From: Candidatus Bathyarchaeota archaeon
GTDB lineage: Archaea > Thermoproteota > Bathyarchaeia > TCS64
Assembly: GCA_016783485.1 (NCBI GenBank)
Contig: JADHWM010000009.1
Coordinates: forward strand, 1-43,558
Direction of reading: 5' to 3'
Length of the DNA: 43,558 bases
Both the position numbers and the translations under genes were made by a program. This document shows positions 22,550-30,765 of the stretch, piece after piece (the stretch's first letter is position 1; every line of letters starts with the position of its first letter). The notes under the pieces were generated by a model that ran no database searches, was not told the origin of the DNA, and worked only from the letters and a program-made list of their open reading frames with translations.

Positions 22550-22806
22550 ATTACTTACCCGATACAAAATTCTCAGGAGTTTATTTAAATTTTTCACTTT
22601 TGGATAAAAATGGTCCGGAGAAAAAATAAACGGTCTGCAGTGAAAATACACGTAATCAATGAAAAAATCGTATTTCCATTACGAAGTACTCCCCACACTC
22701 CGCTAAAAAAGGGAGGGCTTTCCTCTGCGATCTCGATAAAAACTCTCTTTAAACGATTTATCATGATCAGGTGAGAATGTCCGGTGCGGCTGAGACGATC
22801 ACAGGG

Positions 22807-22818
22807 TTTATAAAAAAG
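22807..22818 (+). promoter_or_regulatory. TATA box of the csl4-rpoL operon
   Basis: ttataaaaaaga is a strong TATA element. It would start transcription near 22835-22840, leaving a leader of about 90 nt before ATG 22928. Confidence 0.55.
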
Positions 22819-22838
22819 AGGCGTGATTACAGCCCCTG

Positions 22839-22880
22839 AACCCTAAAGGATTAACTAGCTCAACAATCCGATAAAGGGTT
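22839..22880 (+). promoter_or_regulatory. Stem-loop in the 5' leader of the csl4 operon
   Basis: AACCCT (22839-22844) pairs with AGGGTT (22875-22880), and inside it GGATT (22848-22852) pairs with AATCC (22865-22869), enclosing a 12-base loop. The 11 base pairs are separated by a small internal loop. It starts about where transcription should begin. Confidence 0.5.
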
Positions 22881-22927
22881 TGAGACAAATCATATTCCAA
22901 CACATAAATTAGGGGAGTCCAAAGAAA

Positions 22928-23500
22928 ATGGCGAAAAAGATGGAAGACAAAGACGTATTCCCCGGCGAGAAACTCGCGGTGATCGAGGTCCTCCAGAACG
23001 GACCGGGCGCCTACCAGGAAGACGGCGACGTGAGATCCGCAGAGCTCGGGACAGCCCAATACGACCTCAAGGACAGGCGCGTAAAAGTGGTCAAGAAGAC
23101 CAGGGACCTCGTCCTCCCCCTGGAGGGGCTCGACGTCATGGCGGAGGTCGGCTCCGTGATGAGGAGGGACGCCAGGGTGGACATATTCAGGATCGACGGA
23201 AAGACCGTGACTAAGTCGTGGACGGGGGAGGTCCACATCAACAGCGTCGAGAGAGAGTTCTCCAGGGACATGGCGATGGCGATGAAGAACAGCGACATCA
23301 TCAAAGCGAAGATCATCAACACCAAGAACAGGATGATCCAGCTCTCCGTCAGGGGCCCCGAGTACGGCGTGGTCTACGGCTACTGCACCAGATGCGGGAC
23401 CCTCCTGGAGCTCCAGCAGGGACGCCTCAACTGCTCCAAATGCGACAGGGGCGAGAGAAGAAAGACCGCCTCCACCTACGGGAAGGAGGAGCTCGCGTGA
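22928..23500 (+). CDS. csl4: Exosome RNA-binding subunit Csl4
   Basis: The 190-residue protein has the Csl4 layout: an N-terminal beta domain (FPGEKLAVIEVLQNGPGAY, about residues 11-29), an S1 domain in the middle (VGSVMRRDARVDIFRI to IINTKNRMIQLSVRG) and a C-terminal zinc ribbon with CTRCG and CSKCD. It forms part of the cap of the archaeal RNA exosome and helps RNA entry and DnaG recruitment. It overlaps rpoL by four bases (GTGA), so the two are translationally coupled. Confidence 0.93.
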   Translation: MAKKMEDKDVFPGEKLAVIEVLQNGPGAYQEDGDVRSAELGTAQYDLKDRRVKVVKKTRDLVLPLEGLDVMAEVGSVMRRDARVDIFRIDGKTVTKSWTGEVHINSVEREFSRDMAMAMKNSDIIKAKIINTKNRMIQLSVRGPEYGVVYGYCTRCGTLLELQQGRLNCSKCDRGERRKTASTYGKEELA

Positions 23501-23784
23501 AGCTCCGCAAAGTCAGGGAAGAGGACAAGCAGCTCGAGATGGAGGTCGGTGGCGAGGGGCACACCCTCCTCAACCTGCTCCAGAGCTCCCTCCTCAAGAA
23601 CAGCAACGTCAAGATGGCGGGATACTCCAAGCCCCATCCACTCATGGACAGATCCGTCTTCTACGTCACCCTCAGGAGGGGGACGGACTTCGACAAAGCC
23701 CTCATCAAGGCCGCGAACGACGCCAAGAAAGAGCTCGCAGACTTTTTAGGGAAATTCGAGGCAGAGATCGCCAAGAACAACTAG
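23497..23784 (+). CDS. rpoL: DNA-directed RNA polymerase subunit L (Rpb11)
   Basis: The 95-residue protein has the RpoL/Rpb11 pattern: GEGHTLLNLLQSSLLKN, AGYSKPHPLMDRSVFYV, then helix ALIKAANDAKKELADFLGKF. It pairs with RpoD/Rpb3 to start polymerase assembly. The start is GTG 23497, overlapping the Csl4 stop; the frame is open further upstream only as the shadow of Csl4. The Csl4-RpoL adjacency is common in archaea. Confidence 0.94.
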   Translation: MKLRKVREEDKQLEMEVGGEGHTLLNLLQSSLLKNSNVKMAGYSKPHPLMDRSVFYVTLRRGTDFDKALIKAANDAKKELADFLGKFEAEIAKNN

Positions 23785-23817
23785 GACCCCCGAGACGCCC
23801 CAAAGGGCGGGTGCACC

Positions 23818-24297
23818 ATGAGCGTGACCAGACTCCGGGAGATCAAGAGAGAGATAAGAGTCCTCGGACTCGCCTCGTGGAGCAACCCCGACACGGGCAC
23901 CCATGAAACCGTCGGCGTGATATTCAGGGGGAAGCACTGGCTCGACGGAGTCCTCAAAACCAGCTCCGGAGGCCCATCAATAACCGCGGAAGTGGCCGAG
24001 ACGATCAGACGCTCCAACCATCACCCCCAGATCAGGGTCATCCTCCTCCACCGAGAGCCTCTCAACGACGGCGCAGAGATCGACCCCCACAGATTATCCC
24101 GAGAGACCGGGAAACCCGTCATAGCCCTGGGATTCCAGGACCCCCCACAAAATAACCAGAGGCTAACCTCACCTATCACAGTCGGCATAGACGAGAAAAC
24201 AGCGAAAAGAATCCTGAAAATCACATCAAGAACAGGATCATACCCTGAGGCGCTCCGAGTCGCGGAGCTATTAGCAGAGTCATTCAACCCGAATTAA
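23818..24297 (+). CDS. DUF99 family protein (endonuclease V-like fold)
   Basis: The 159-residue protein matches DUF99: REIKREIRVLGLAS at the start, TVGVIFRGKHWLDGVL (about residues 38-53), EVAETIRRSNHHPQIRVILL and the segment LSRETGKPVIAL. DUF99 proteins share a fold with endonuclease V, but the activity is not established. This one lacks the longer N-terminal DDGPF segment of many members, where it has NPDTGTHETV. It starts 33 bases after rpoL and is probably in the same operon. Confidence 0.85.
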   Translation: MSVTRLREIKREIRVLGLASWSNPDTGTHETVGVIFRGKHWLDGVLKTSSGGPSITAEVAETIRRSNHHPQIRVILLHREPLNDGAEIDPHRLSRETGKPVIALGFQDPPQNNQRLTSPITVGIDEKTAKRILKITSRTGSYPEALRVAELLAESFNPN

Positions 24298-24306
24298 CGA
24301 ACATAA

Positions 24307-24316
24307 GCTTTAAAAA
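24307..24316 (+). promoter_or_regulatory. TATA box of the TFS gene
   Basis: gctttaaaaa lies about 45 bases before GTG 24359, giving a short leader. Confidence 0.4.
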
Positions 24317-24358
24317 CAACTCTTCAGGGTAAAGGTTGGCGGCGGGAAGGTATTCTCA

Positions 24359-24679
24359 GTGAAATTCTGCTCCAAGTGCGGAACGGTGCTAAAGCTAGAC
24401 GCCAAGAAGAAGCTGTACGTCTGCCAAAAGTGCGGGACCAAGGAGCAGATGGAGGGCGAGATAGTCATCCCCAGGAACAACAAGGGGCAGGACAAGATCA
24501 TCGTAATCGGGAAGAAGGAGAGGAATCTGAGCACCCTCCCCCAGACCAAGGTCAAATGCCCGAAATGCGACAACGCCATCGCCTACTGGTGGATGGTCCA
24601 GACCCGGGGCATCGACGAGAGCGCAACCCAGTTCTTCCGCTGCACCAAATGCGGACACACCTGGCGAGACTACACCTGA
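24359..24679 (+). CDS. tfs: Transcription elongation factor S (TFS)
   Basis: The 106-residue protein has two zinc ribbons: N-terminal FCSKCGTVL with CQKCG, and C-terminal CPKCDNAIAYWWMVQTR followed by CTKCGHTWRDYT. The conserved acidic pair that reaches the polymerase active site appears as RGIDESATQFF (Asp-Glu). TFS stimulates RNA cleavage by stalled polymerase. The start is GTG 24359, which begins directly at the zinc ribbon (MKFCSKCG) as in homologues. Confidence 0.95.
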   Translation: MKFCSKCGTVLKLDAKKKLYVCQKCGTKEQMEGEIVIPRNNKGQDKIIVIGKKERNLSTLPQTKVKCPKCDNAIAYWWMVQTRGIDESATQFFRCTKCGHTWRDYT

Positions 24680-24749
24680 AGGGGACACCTTTTTAGATAT
24701 CTCCGTGTTTAGGTACAGTCGTAACCACAGTCAAAACTGAGGGGTTCCT

Positions 24750-25502
24750 ATGTTTGAAGTAGAACTATCGCGAATCGACACCTTCCGAAACCTAGTGAAG
24801 GCATTATCGGTCATCGTCGACGAGGGCACGTTCAACATAGACGAGGCCCAGATGAAGCTGCTGGCCATGGACCCGAGCCACGTCGCCATGGTGGACTTTG
24901 AGCTCCCCAGCGAGTTCTTCGACAAGTACACCTGCGAGGGGGAGAACAGGCTCACCCTGAACATCGGGGAGTTCCTCAAATTCATCGACAGAGTGGAAAA
25001 GGACGAGAACGTCAAGATAAAGCTCGACGAGGAGAACGCCAGACTCACCATCCACTGCAAGAGGGGTGGCCACACCAGAAGGTTCGCGATGCCCGTCCTG
25101 GAACCCCTCGACGACGAGGTGCCCCAACCCAAGATATTCTTCAAGGCCTCCTCCCGGATCCTAACCCAGAGCCTCCGGAGGGCCATCAGGGACTCAACCC
25201 TGGTGAGCGAGCACGTCAAAGTGGAGGCGGCGGGCGACGTCTTCAGGGTGAGCGCCACCGGGGACATGGGGAGCGCCCAGAGTGAGTGGGAGAGGGACTC
25301 CGACGAGCTCCTGGAGCTCAAGGTGGAGGAGGACGCGAGCGCCACGTTCACCCTGAGCTACCTCCAGGACATCGTCAACGCCGTCGCGGCCTCGAGCGAG
25401 GTCGCCACCCTGGAGCTCTCCACGGACATGCCCATCAAGATGGACTTCGAACTCCCTCAGGGCCGTCTGGTATACTATCTGGCACCCTGCATCGGCGTCT
25501 GA
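24750..25502 (+). CDS. pcn: DNA polymerase sliding clamp (PCNA)
   Basis: The 250-residue protein is a typical archaeal PCNA: N-terminal half with EGTFNIDEAQMKLLAMDPSH and VAMVDFELP, interdomain EPLDDEVPQPK, and C-terminal LSTDMPIKMDFELPQGRLV then YYLAPCIGV. Three such subunits form the ring that tethers polymerase and other factors to DNA. It lies 70 bases after TFS with a TATA-like ctttttagatat between, and replication genes (PriL, PriS, GINS) follow downstream. Confidence 0.97.
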   Translation: MFEVELSRIDTFRNLVKALSVIVDEGTFNIDEAQMKLLAMDPSHVAMVDFELPSEFFDKYTCEGENRLTLNIGEFLKFIDRVEKDENVKIKLDEENARLTIHCKRGGHTRRFAMPVLEPLDDEVPQPKIFFKASSRILTQSLRRAIRDSTLVSEHVKVEAAGDVFRVSATGDMGSAQSEWERDSDELLELKVEEDASATFTLSYLQDIVNAVAASSEVATLELSTDMPIKMDFELPQGRLVYYLAPCIGV

Positions 25503-25603
25503 TTAACCTCAGGCCCTCCAGTATTCCCGGGGTCCTCTGTTCATCATCGACTGCCAAGAGGAACCCCTATTTGCCTCAATCCTCAGATTTTATACGTTCA
25601 AAA

Positions 25604-26071
25604 ATGGAGCCCCTGCGCGTGGAAATATCCGTCGAGGCCCCCATAGACCTAGTCTGGCGGGCTTGGACCGAGACGAAGAGGATCACAGAGTGGTTCGCAC
25701 CTGCGGCCAACATCGTCCCCGTGGAGGGAGGGGCCTTCGAGCTCTTCTTCGACCCCGCTGACCACACCCACATGTCCACGATCGGATGCGTCATCACCGC
25801 CATCAAGCCAAGGAAGAGACTAGCGTTCACCTGGAAGGGGCCCGACCAGTTTGCTCAACTGGTGAACGAGCCTGTGCCCGCAACCTCTGTTGAGGTGACT
25901 TTCAAAAAGGAAAAGGGTAGCACCCGCGTTCAGATTGAGCACAGGGGCTGGGGGGACGACGACAACTGGAATGAAGCTTGGAAATGGCATTTTAAAGTAT
26001 GGGAGGAGGTTCTCCAGAGCCTAGCATCGGGATTGGAGTCCGGGAAAGGTCTCCTCTGCTGCCCCCCATGA
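25604..26071 (+). CDS. SRPBCC / AHSA1-like domain protein
   Basis: The 155-residue protein has the START-like (Bet v1/AHSA1) pattern: VEISVEAPIDLVWRAWTE, RITEWFAPAANIVPVEGG, RKRLAFTWKG, TRVQIEHRGWGDD and the C-terminal helix WKWHFKVWEEVLQSLASG. Such domains bind hydrophobic ligands or act as Hsp90 co-chaperone modules. The ending GKGLLCCPP has a Cys pair of unknown meaning. A TATA-like gattttatac is 20 bases upstream of ATG 25604. No functional link with PCNA is apparent. Confidence 0.8.
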   Translation: MEPLRVEISVEAPIDLVWRAWTETKRITEWFAPAANIVPVEGGAFELFFDPADHTHMSTIGCVITAIKPRKRLAFTWKGPDQFAQLVNEPVPATSVEVTFKKEKGSTRVQIEHRGWGDDDNWNEAWKWHFKVWEEVLQSLASGLESGKGLLCCPP

Positions 26072-26158
26072 GGGCTAGAGCCCACAATCTCGTCCAGCAT
26101 TTACCGAGAAAAAGGATAATACCGCCCGTGATTCCTTAGGTTTGGAAGTGGCCCCAAA

Positions 26159-27241
26159 GTGATCTCCGAGAGGGAGGCCGCCAAATACCCCTTCCTCAAC
26201 GATGCCGTTACGCTCGTTGAGACTCTAGGTCTGACCTTGGAGGATCTCATGGATCCGGGGCACACCAAAGTGCTGGACAGGGCCGAGAGGCGAGTCGCCC
26301 AGGCCATAATTAACGGTGAGGCCACATCCGAGCTGGGGGACACCATCACGGAGCTACTATCCTTCCCTGTGGGAAACATGTTCATCACCGCCATGGGAGA
26401 GCAGTTCCTCTTCAGGCGATACGCCCTCTCGGAGGCGGTGAGGGCCCAGGGTCTCCTGAAAGACGAGACAGAGGAGCGCTTGGCCAAGATCGCGAGGCTC
26501 GAGTTCGGGTGGACCCTCAGGCTCGTGGACGAGAGCCTCGACGGGCGTCTGTACAGGTTCGAGTTGCTCTTCAAAGACTACCTGAGGAATGCTGCGGGTT
26601 TCAGGGAGCCCGAGTGGAAGATCGTGAACCGGTTGATGCGGGAGGGCTACGTCCTCCTCACGAGGAGGGAGGCCAGCAGGCTCCTACAGGAAGAGATCCA
26701 GAGGCGAATCGCGGATCTGGTCTCAAGGCGCCGCCAGATATCCCTCCCCGGGCCCCTCGGGGCGAAAGTGGAGAGCCTCAAGAAATTTTTCGATGAGAAC
26801 AGGTCGAGGCTGACCGGGGAGGACCTTCCCTCGGAACTCATGACTGAAGCGTTTCCCCCCTGCATTCGGCACGCGTTCGAGGGGCTCATGGCGGGGAAGA
26901 GGCTCAGCCACATGGAGCGGTTCGGCCTCACATCCTTCCTGATCAATGTGGGGATGGACATTGATGAGATCGTGAATCTCTTCGTGTCGGTCACAGACTT
27001 CGACGAGCAGTTCACCCGATACCAGATCGAACACATCGCCGGGCTCAGGGGGAGCCGAACCAAGTATACGCCGCCCACATGCTCCACATTCAAGACCCAC
27101 AGCGTATGCTACAACCCCGAGAGGCTTTGCCAGCACATCAAACACCCTTTGAGCTACTACAGGATCAAAGTGAGGGACATCCAGAGAGAGCAGGGGCCGG
27201 AAAGCGGGGATGAAGCCCCGAATACACAGGCAGCGAAATAA
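26159..27241 (+). CDS. priL: DNA primase large subunit PriL
   Basis: The 360-residue protein has a helical N-terminal domain and a C-terminal iron-sulfur domain. Four Cys placed as cluster ligands are at about residues 235 (FPPCIRHAFEGL), 308 (TPPTCSTFK), 317 (HSVCYNPERL) and 324 (CQHIKHPLSYY). PriL helps PriS start RNA/DNA primers. The start is GTG 26159. A 52-aa Cys protein and then PriS follow on the same strand, so this is a primase operon. Confidence 0.93.
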   Translation: MISEREAAKYPFLNDAVTLVETLGLTLEDLMDPGHTKVLDRAERRVAQAIINGEATSELGDTITELLSFPVGNMFITAMGEQFLFRRYALSEAVRAQGLLKDETEERLAKIARLEFGWTLRLVDESLDGRLYRFELLFKDYLRNAAGFREPEWKIVNRLMREGYVLLTRREASRLLQEEIQRRIADLVSRRRQISLPGPLGAKVESLKKFFDENRSRLTGEDLPSELMTEAFPPCIRHAFEGLMAGKRLSHMERFGLTSFLINVGMDIDEIVNLFVSVTDFDEQFTRYQIEHIAGLRGSRTKYTPPTCSTFKTHSVCYNPERLCQHIKHPLSYYRIKVRDIQREQGPESGDEAPNTQAAK

Positions 27242-27264
27242 TTGGTGTGCCGGGGGAGGAAGAG

Positions 27265-27423
27265 ATGGACGACGAGGAGCGGCGGGAGAAGGCTTTACGG
27301 CTGATCAAATCTGGGCTCCACTTCTGCAACAGGTACAACAACCTCGTGAAGTACAACCCGGAGTTCTGTGGAAACTGCGAGCACAACGGCTTCAGAACTA
27401 AGGATGCCCCCGCCCTGATGTAA
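27265..27423 (+). CDS. 52-aa Cys-containing protein between the primase subunits
   Basis: From ATG 27265 the frame reads MDDEERREKALRLIKSG, LHFCNRYNNLVKYNPEFCG, NCEHNGFRTKDAPALM and stops at TAA 27421. GGGGGAGG lies five bases upstream (27252-27259), a strong ribosome binding site. Three Cys and two His (HFC, FCGNCEH) suggest a bound metal. The gene fills the gap between priL and priS with 23 bases before and a few after, so it is almost surely co-transcribed. I recognise no family; it may be a primase accessory factor. Confidence 0.65.
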   Translation: MDDEERREKALRLIKSGLHFCNRYNNLVKYNPEFCGNCEHNGFRTKDAPALM

Positions 27424-27427
27424 AGTG

Positions 27428-27436
27428 ATTTTTAAG
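27428..27436 (+). promoter_or_regulatory. Possible TATA box just upstream of priS
   Basis: atttttaag lies about 35 bases before ATG 27467. It supports the ATG start of PriS and would allow transcription independent of priL. Confidence 0.4.
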
Positions 27437-27466
27437 GGTTCGAAAAGCCTATTCAGTGAGAACCCG

Positions 27467-28702
27467 ATGGCGGAGCAGGACTGGGGAAGCGAGCAGTACG
27501 TCCTAGAGCATTTCGGTGGATTCTACTCCACCGGCGCCCAGCACGTGGAGGCCCCCACTGAGATCAAGCAGCGGGAGTTCGGGTTCCTCTCTTTCGGGGG
27601 GAGGACCATGTTCCGCCACATCGGGTTCGAGGACACCGAGGAGCTCAGGAGGTATCTGAGGAACTACTCCCCCGCCCACTCATACTTCTCGGCGGCCTAC
27701 TACCAGGAGCCCAGGGCTCCGATGGCGGAAAAGGGCTGGATTGGGGCGGACCTCGTCTTCGACATAGACGCCGACCACTTCGACCTTCCCTGCCAAAAGA
27801 CCCATGACAGGTGGACCTGTAAGACCTGCGGGGAGGCGGGGAAGGGGCATCCCCCGGAGAGGTGCCCGGGATGTGGCAAAGCAACCTTCGCCGAAGAGAA
27901 CTGGCTCTGCGAGAGCTGCCTCGACGCGGCGAAGTACGAGGCTCAGAAGCTCCTCGACATGTTGATCCAGGATTTCGGTTTCCAACCCTCTGAGCTCTCG
28001 GTGAACTTTTCGGGGAACAGGGGGTACCACGTCCACGTGAGGAGTCCGCTGGCGAAGGACCTGGACCAGTTGGCCAGGCGGGAGGTGGTGGACTACATCC
28101 TGGGGATAGGGATCGAGGCGGAGTATCAGGGCCTCACGTCGAGGCAGGTGGGAGGAGGATCTATGCTGGGGCGCGGGGGATGGAGGGGGAGAACGATAAG
28201 GGCCCTCTACGACTTCGTAGGAAAGTCGACGCCCGAGGAGATCAAGGCGCTGAAACTCGGTAGAAACACAACCCGAGATCTGATCGAGGAGAAAGATGAG
28301 ATCCTCTCATCTTTGATGAATCAGCACCCCAGCCGCATCGTGAGATACATCGACAAGAAGTCGATGGAGAAACTGCTCGATGCCGCAGTGGATGAGCAGG
28401 CTTCTGCGATCGACACCGTGGTGACCACCGATCTCAGGAGGCTGATACGGCTCCCTAACACTCTCCACGGCAAGACGGGGTGGCTCACCCAGAACGTCCC
28501 CATCGAGGACCTCCCGGATTATGATCCCCTCACCATGGCCGTCGCCTTCAACGAGGGGACTGAGAAGGTCTATATCAAGCGGGCCCCTGAGATTAACCTT
28601 CAAGGAGAGGTCTACGGACCATTCGAGGAGGAGACCCGGGAGCTCCCCTTAGCGGTCGCGATGTTCCTCCTGTGCAGAAAGTCGGCGAGGGTTGTGAGAT
28701 GA
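27467..28702 (+). CDS. priS: DNA primase small (catalytic) subunit PriS
   Basis: The 411-residue protein carries the primase catalytic motif VFDIDADHF (Asp-x-Asp, about residues 94-102), a zinc-binding insertion with CKTCG, CPGCG and CESCL knuckles, SGNRGYHVHVRS, and a third motif TDLRRLIRLPNTLHGKTG. PriS synthesises primers with PriL and can extend with dNTPs. ATG 27467 (MAEQDWGSEQY) is preferred over GTG 27425, because the TATA-like element lies in the extra segment. The last codon overlaps the ATG of the GINS gene. Confidence 0.93.
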   Translation: MAEQDWGSEQYVLEHFGGFYSTGAQHVEAPTEIKQREFGFLSFGGRTMFRHIGFEDTEELRRYLRNYSPAHSYFSAAYYQEPRAPMAEKGWIGADLVFDIDADHFDLPCQKTHDRWTCKTCGEAGKGHPPERCPGCGKATFAEENWLCESCLDAAKYEAQKLLDMLIQDFGFQPSELSVNFSGNRGYHVHVRSPLAKDLDQLARREVVDYILGIGIEAEYQGLTSRQVGGGSMLGRGGWRGRTIRALYDFVGKSTPEEIKALKLGRNTTRDLIEEKDEILSSLMNQHPSRIVRYIDKKSMEKLLDAAVDEQASAIDTVVTTDLRRLIRLPNTLHGKTGWLTQNVPIEDLPDYDPLTMAVAFNEGTEKVYIKRAPEINLQGEVYGPFEEETRELPLAVAMFLLCRKSARVVR

Positions 28703-29265
28703 CGAACAGATACTCGAGGCTCCTGGATGCCTGGCGGAGGGAGAAGCAATCGGGGGACCTCCAGGCTCTCCCGGATAATTTCTTCGGAGAGATGACTGAG
28801 TACCTCGCAGAGATCAGGGGGGAGAACCGGATGCTCGATAAGACCTCCCTGAAGGGGCGCATCACGGAGAAGGAGCAGGTGAACGCGGAGAGGCTGCTTA
28901 AGGAGCTCTCCAGCGCTAGGCTCAGGAAGATCGTGGAGGCGGAGCTGGACAGGGTCGCGATCGCCGGATCTTCGCTGACCCAGGTGGAGAGGAGTTTCCT
29001 CAGCGACCTCCGGAGCCTGCTGATGAGCCACGAGGGGAGATTGAAAGATATATTAATGGGGCGCGTGCCTCAGGTAGACGCAAAGCCCCCGCAAAAAGCG
29101 GGTCTCAAGGTGGTGCGGTTCCTCCAGGCGGTCCCCGCGATCATGGGGATCGACATGAAGACCTACGGCCCCTTCAAGCCCGAGGACGTGGTGTCTCTCC
29201 CGGTGGAGAACGCTGAAAACCTAATAAGGCGGGGCATCGCAAAAGAGGTGGAGATTTCAGAATGA
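28699..29265 (+). CDS. GINS complex subunit (Gins51/Gins15 type)
   Basis: The 188-residue protein has an N-terminal helical A domain (YSRLLDAWRREKQSGDLQAL, in parts) and a C-terminal B domain FLQAVPAIMGIDMKTYGPF with PEDVVSLPVENAENLIRRG, the usual end of archaeal Gins51/15. GINS joins MCM and GAN/Cdc45 in the replicative helicase. It overlaps the PriS stop by four bases (ATGA), so primase and GINS are translationally coupled. The eL42 gene starts within its last codons. Confidence 0.88.
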   Translation: MTNRYSRLLDAWRREKQSGDLQALPDNFFGEMTEYLAEIRGENRMLDKTSLKGRITEKEQVNAERLLKELSSARLRKIVEAELDRVAIAGSSLTQVERSFLSDLRSLLMSHEGRLKDILMGRVPQVDAKPPQKAGLKVVRFLQAVPAIMGIDMKTYGPFKPEDVVSLPVENAENLIRRGIAKEVEISE

Positions 29266-29537
29266 AGATTCCCCAATCCATGCGGACCTTCTGTCCGAGG
29301 TGCAAGACCCACACTGATCACGCCGTCTCCCTCTACAAGGCGGGGAAGAGGAGGGGCGCTAAGAAGGGGGAGAGGCATCAGGCGGAGCGGAAGAAGGGCT
29401 ACGGCGGCCAAAAGTTCCCCCTCCAGCATAATCAGGCGAAGGTCTCCAAGAAGCAGTCACTGATGCTCAAGTGCGGGGAGTGCGACTACACCCTCCAGAG
29501 GAAGGGCATCAGGCTCAAGAAGGCGGAGGTCGTCTGA
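29262..29537 (+). CDS. rpl44e: 50S ribosomal protein eL42 (L44e)
   Basis: The 91-residue basic zinc protein begins MKIPQSMRTFCPRCKTH, has CPRC and a second pair CGECD, and GYGGQKFPLQHNQAKV in the middle, all typical of archaeal eL42 near the ribosomal E site. It overlaps the GINS stop by four bases and the eS27 start by one base, inside the conserved eL42-eS27-aIF2alpha-Nop10 string. Confidence 0.96.
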   Translation: MKIPQSMRTFCPRCKTHTDHAVSLYKAGKRRGAKKGERHQAERKKGYGGQKFPLQHNQAKVSKKQSLMLKCGECDYTLQRKGIRLKKAEVV

Positions 29538-29737
29538 TGTCGATGGAGTGGGAGGAGCTCATACCCCGGCCGTCCTCGAGATTCCTAAGGGTGCGCTGCA
29601 GGACCTGCGAGAGCGAGCAGATAGTCTTCAGCCACACGACTCACATCATCAACTGTAGGACCTGTGGGGAGACTCTGGCTGAGCCGACTGGTGGGAAGGC
29701 CAAGATCAACGGCCCAGTCATTGCCGTGTTGGGGTGA
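29537..29737 (+). CDS. rps27e: 30S ribosomal protein eS27
   Basis: The 66-residue protein has a C4 zinc ribbon RCRTCESEQIVFS and INCRTCGETLAEPTGGKA, ending INGPVIAVLG as is usual for eS27. ATG 29537 shares one base with the eL42 stop. The following aIF2-alpha gene overlaps its stop by four bases. Confidence 0.95.
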   Translation: MSMEWEELIPRPSSRFLRVRCRTCESEQIVFSHTTHIINCRTCGETLAEPTGGKAKINGPVIAVLG

Positions 29738-30534
29738 GCAGGTTGAGTATGGGGAAGGCCGAGTGGCCCGAGGTAGGGGACCTCGTCGTCGTCACCGTCA
29801 CGAGTGTCGTGGGTCACGGGGCCTATGTCTCCCTCGACGAGCACAATGAGAAGGAGGCGCTCCTCCATATCTCGGAGATATCATCCCGTTGGGTCAGGAA
29901 CATCCGGGACCACGTCAGGGAGCGGCAGAAGATGGTCCTCCAGGTTCAGCGGGTCGACCCCTCCAAGGGTCAGATAGACCTCTCTCTCAGGCGGGTCACC
30001 CAGGACGATAAGAGGAAGAAGCTCGAAGAGTGGAAGAAGCACCGCAAGGCCGAGACCCTCATCACGGCGGCGGCGGCCAAGCTCAAGGTCGACGTGAAGG
30101 ATTTCTACGCCAAGACGGGGACCAAGATAGTCGAGCACTACGGCAGCCTCTACGATGGCTTCGAGGCCGCGGCCAAGAGTGGGGCAGAAGCCCTCCACGA
30201 GGCCGGGGTCACCAAGAAGGACTCGAAGGTTCTCGCCGCGATCGCCGTGGACAAGATCGTGGTCAAAGGCGTGACCATCCAGGGGGAGATGGTGATCACC
30301 TCCATGGCCCCGAGGGGCATCGAGGATATCAAGGAGACCCTCAACGAGACGAGGAAGATCGCCGCGGAGCATGATGCGGAGGCTAACCTCTACAGCATGG
30401 GGTCGCCGAAATACCGGATCGAGGTCACCGCCGAGGACTATAGGAAGGCAGAGAATGCCCTCGACAAGATGGTCCAGTTCGCGACCGAGGCCTGGGAGAA
30501 CCACGACGGCAACTTCTCCTTCACCAGAAGCTAG
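29734..30534 (+). CDS. eif2a: Translation initiation factor 2 subunit alpha
   Basis: The 266-residue protein has an N-terminal S1 domain (PEVGDLVVVTVTSVVGHGAY and LHISEISSRWVRNI), a helical middle domain and a C-terminal alpha/beta domain (YRIEVTAEDYRKAENALD). It is part of aIF2, which brings initiator tRNA to the small subunit. GTG 29734 overlaps the eS27 stop; ATG 29749 is an alternative that also fits the family. Confidence 0.95.
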   Translation: MSRLSMGKAEWPEVGDLVVVTVTSVVGHGAYVSLDEHNEKEALLHISEISSRWVRNIRDHVRERQKMVLQVQRVDPSKGQIDLSLRRVTQDDKRKKLEEWKKHRKAETLITAAAAKLKVDVKDFYAKTGTKIVEHYGSLYDGFEAAAKSGAEALHEAGVTKKDSKVLAAIAVDKIVVKGVTIQGEMVITSMAPRGIEDIKETLNETRKIAAEHDAEANLYSMGSPKYRIEVTAEDYRKAENALDKMVQFATEAWENHDGNFSFTRS

Positions 30535-30542
30535 GAGGCTCC

Positions 30543-30737
30543 ATGATGGTCTGGCTCCTGAGGCACTGCAAGAAATGTGACAGATACACCCTCAAAACGG
30601 ACGCCTGCCCCAAGTGCGGAGGCCCCGTCAAAATCCCTCATCCCGCCAAGTTCTCATTGGACGACAAATACCGGAAATATCGGCTCAAAATGCGCCGAAT
30701 GGCGCGCGACGAGGAAGAGAAAACGATTTCCGCATGA
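30543..30737 (+). CDS. nop10: H/ACA RNP protein Nop10
   Basis: The 64-residue protein begins with a zinc ribbon LRHCKKCDRYTLKTDACPKC and has HPAKFSLDDKYRKYRLKMRR, the Nop10 linker and helix. It binds Cbf5 in the pseudouridylating H/ACA particle. It is slightly longer than the usual 55-60 residues, with an acidic tail. It ends the ribosomal/initiation string; the proteasome-assembly (PAC2) gene that often follows in archaea is not here. Confidence 0.94.
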   Translation: MMVWLLRHCKKCDRYTLKTDACPKCGGPVKIPHPAKFSLDDKYRKYRLKMRRMARDEEEKTISA

Positions 30738-30765
30738 TCTGGTGGGCTCCTCGGGTCAGGGGACA

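Larger units (their letters stand above)
22550..22927. other. Divergent intergenic region with promoters and Csl4 leader
   Basis: The left part holds the zinc-ribbon promoter on minus. The middle (22600-22790) holds nothing I recognise; a possible C/D-box RNA was considered and not supported. The right part holds the TATA box (22807-22818) and the leader of the Csl4 operon. Confidence 0.5.

Noticed and set aside
22740-22800. Possible C/D-box RNA near tcatgatcag and ggctgag
   Set aside because: The C box does not match RTGATGA and no second box pair is present.
24723-25603. Origin of replication next to PCNA
   Set aside because: No repeated origin-recognition-box-like motif or AT-rich unwinding element was seen near the replication genes.
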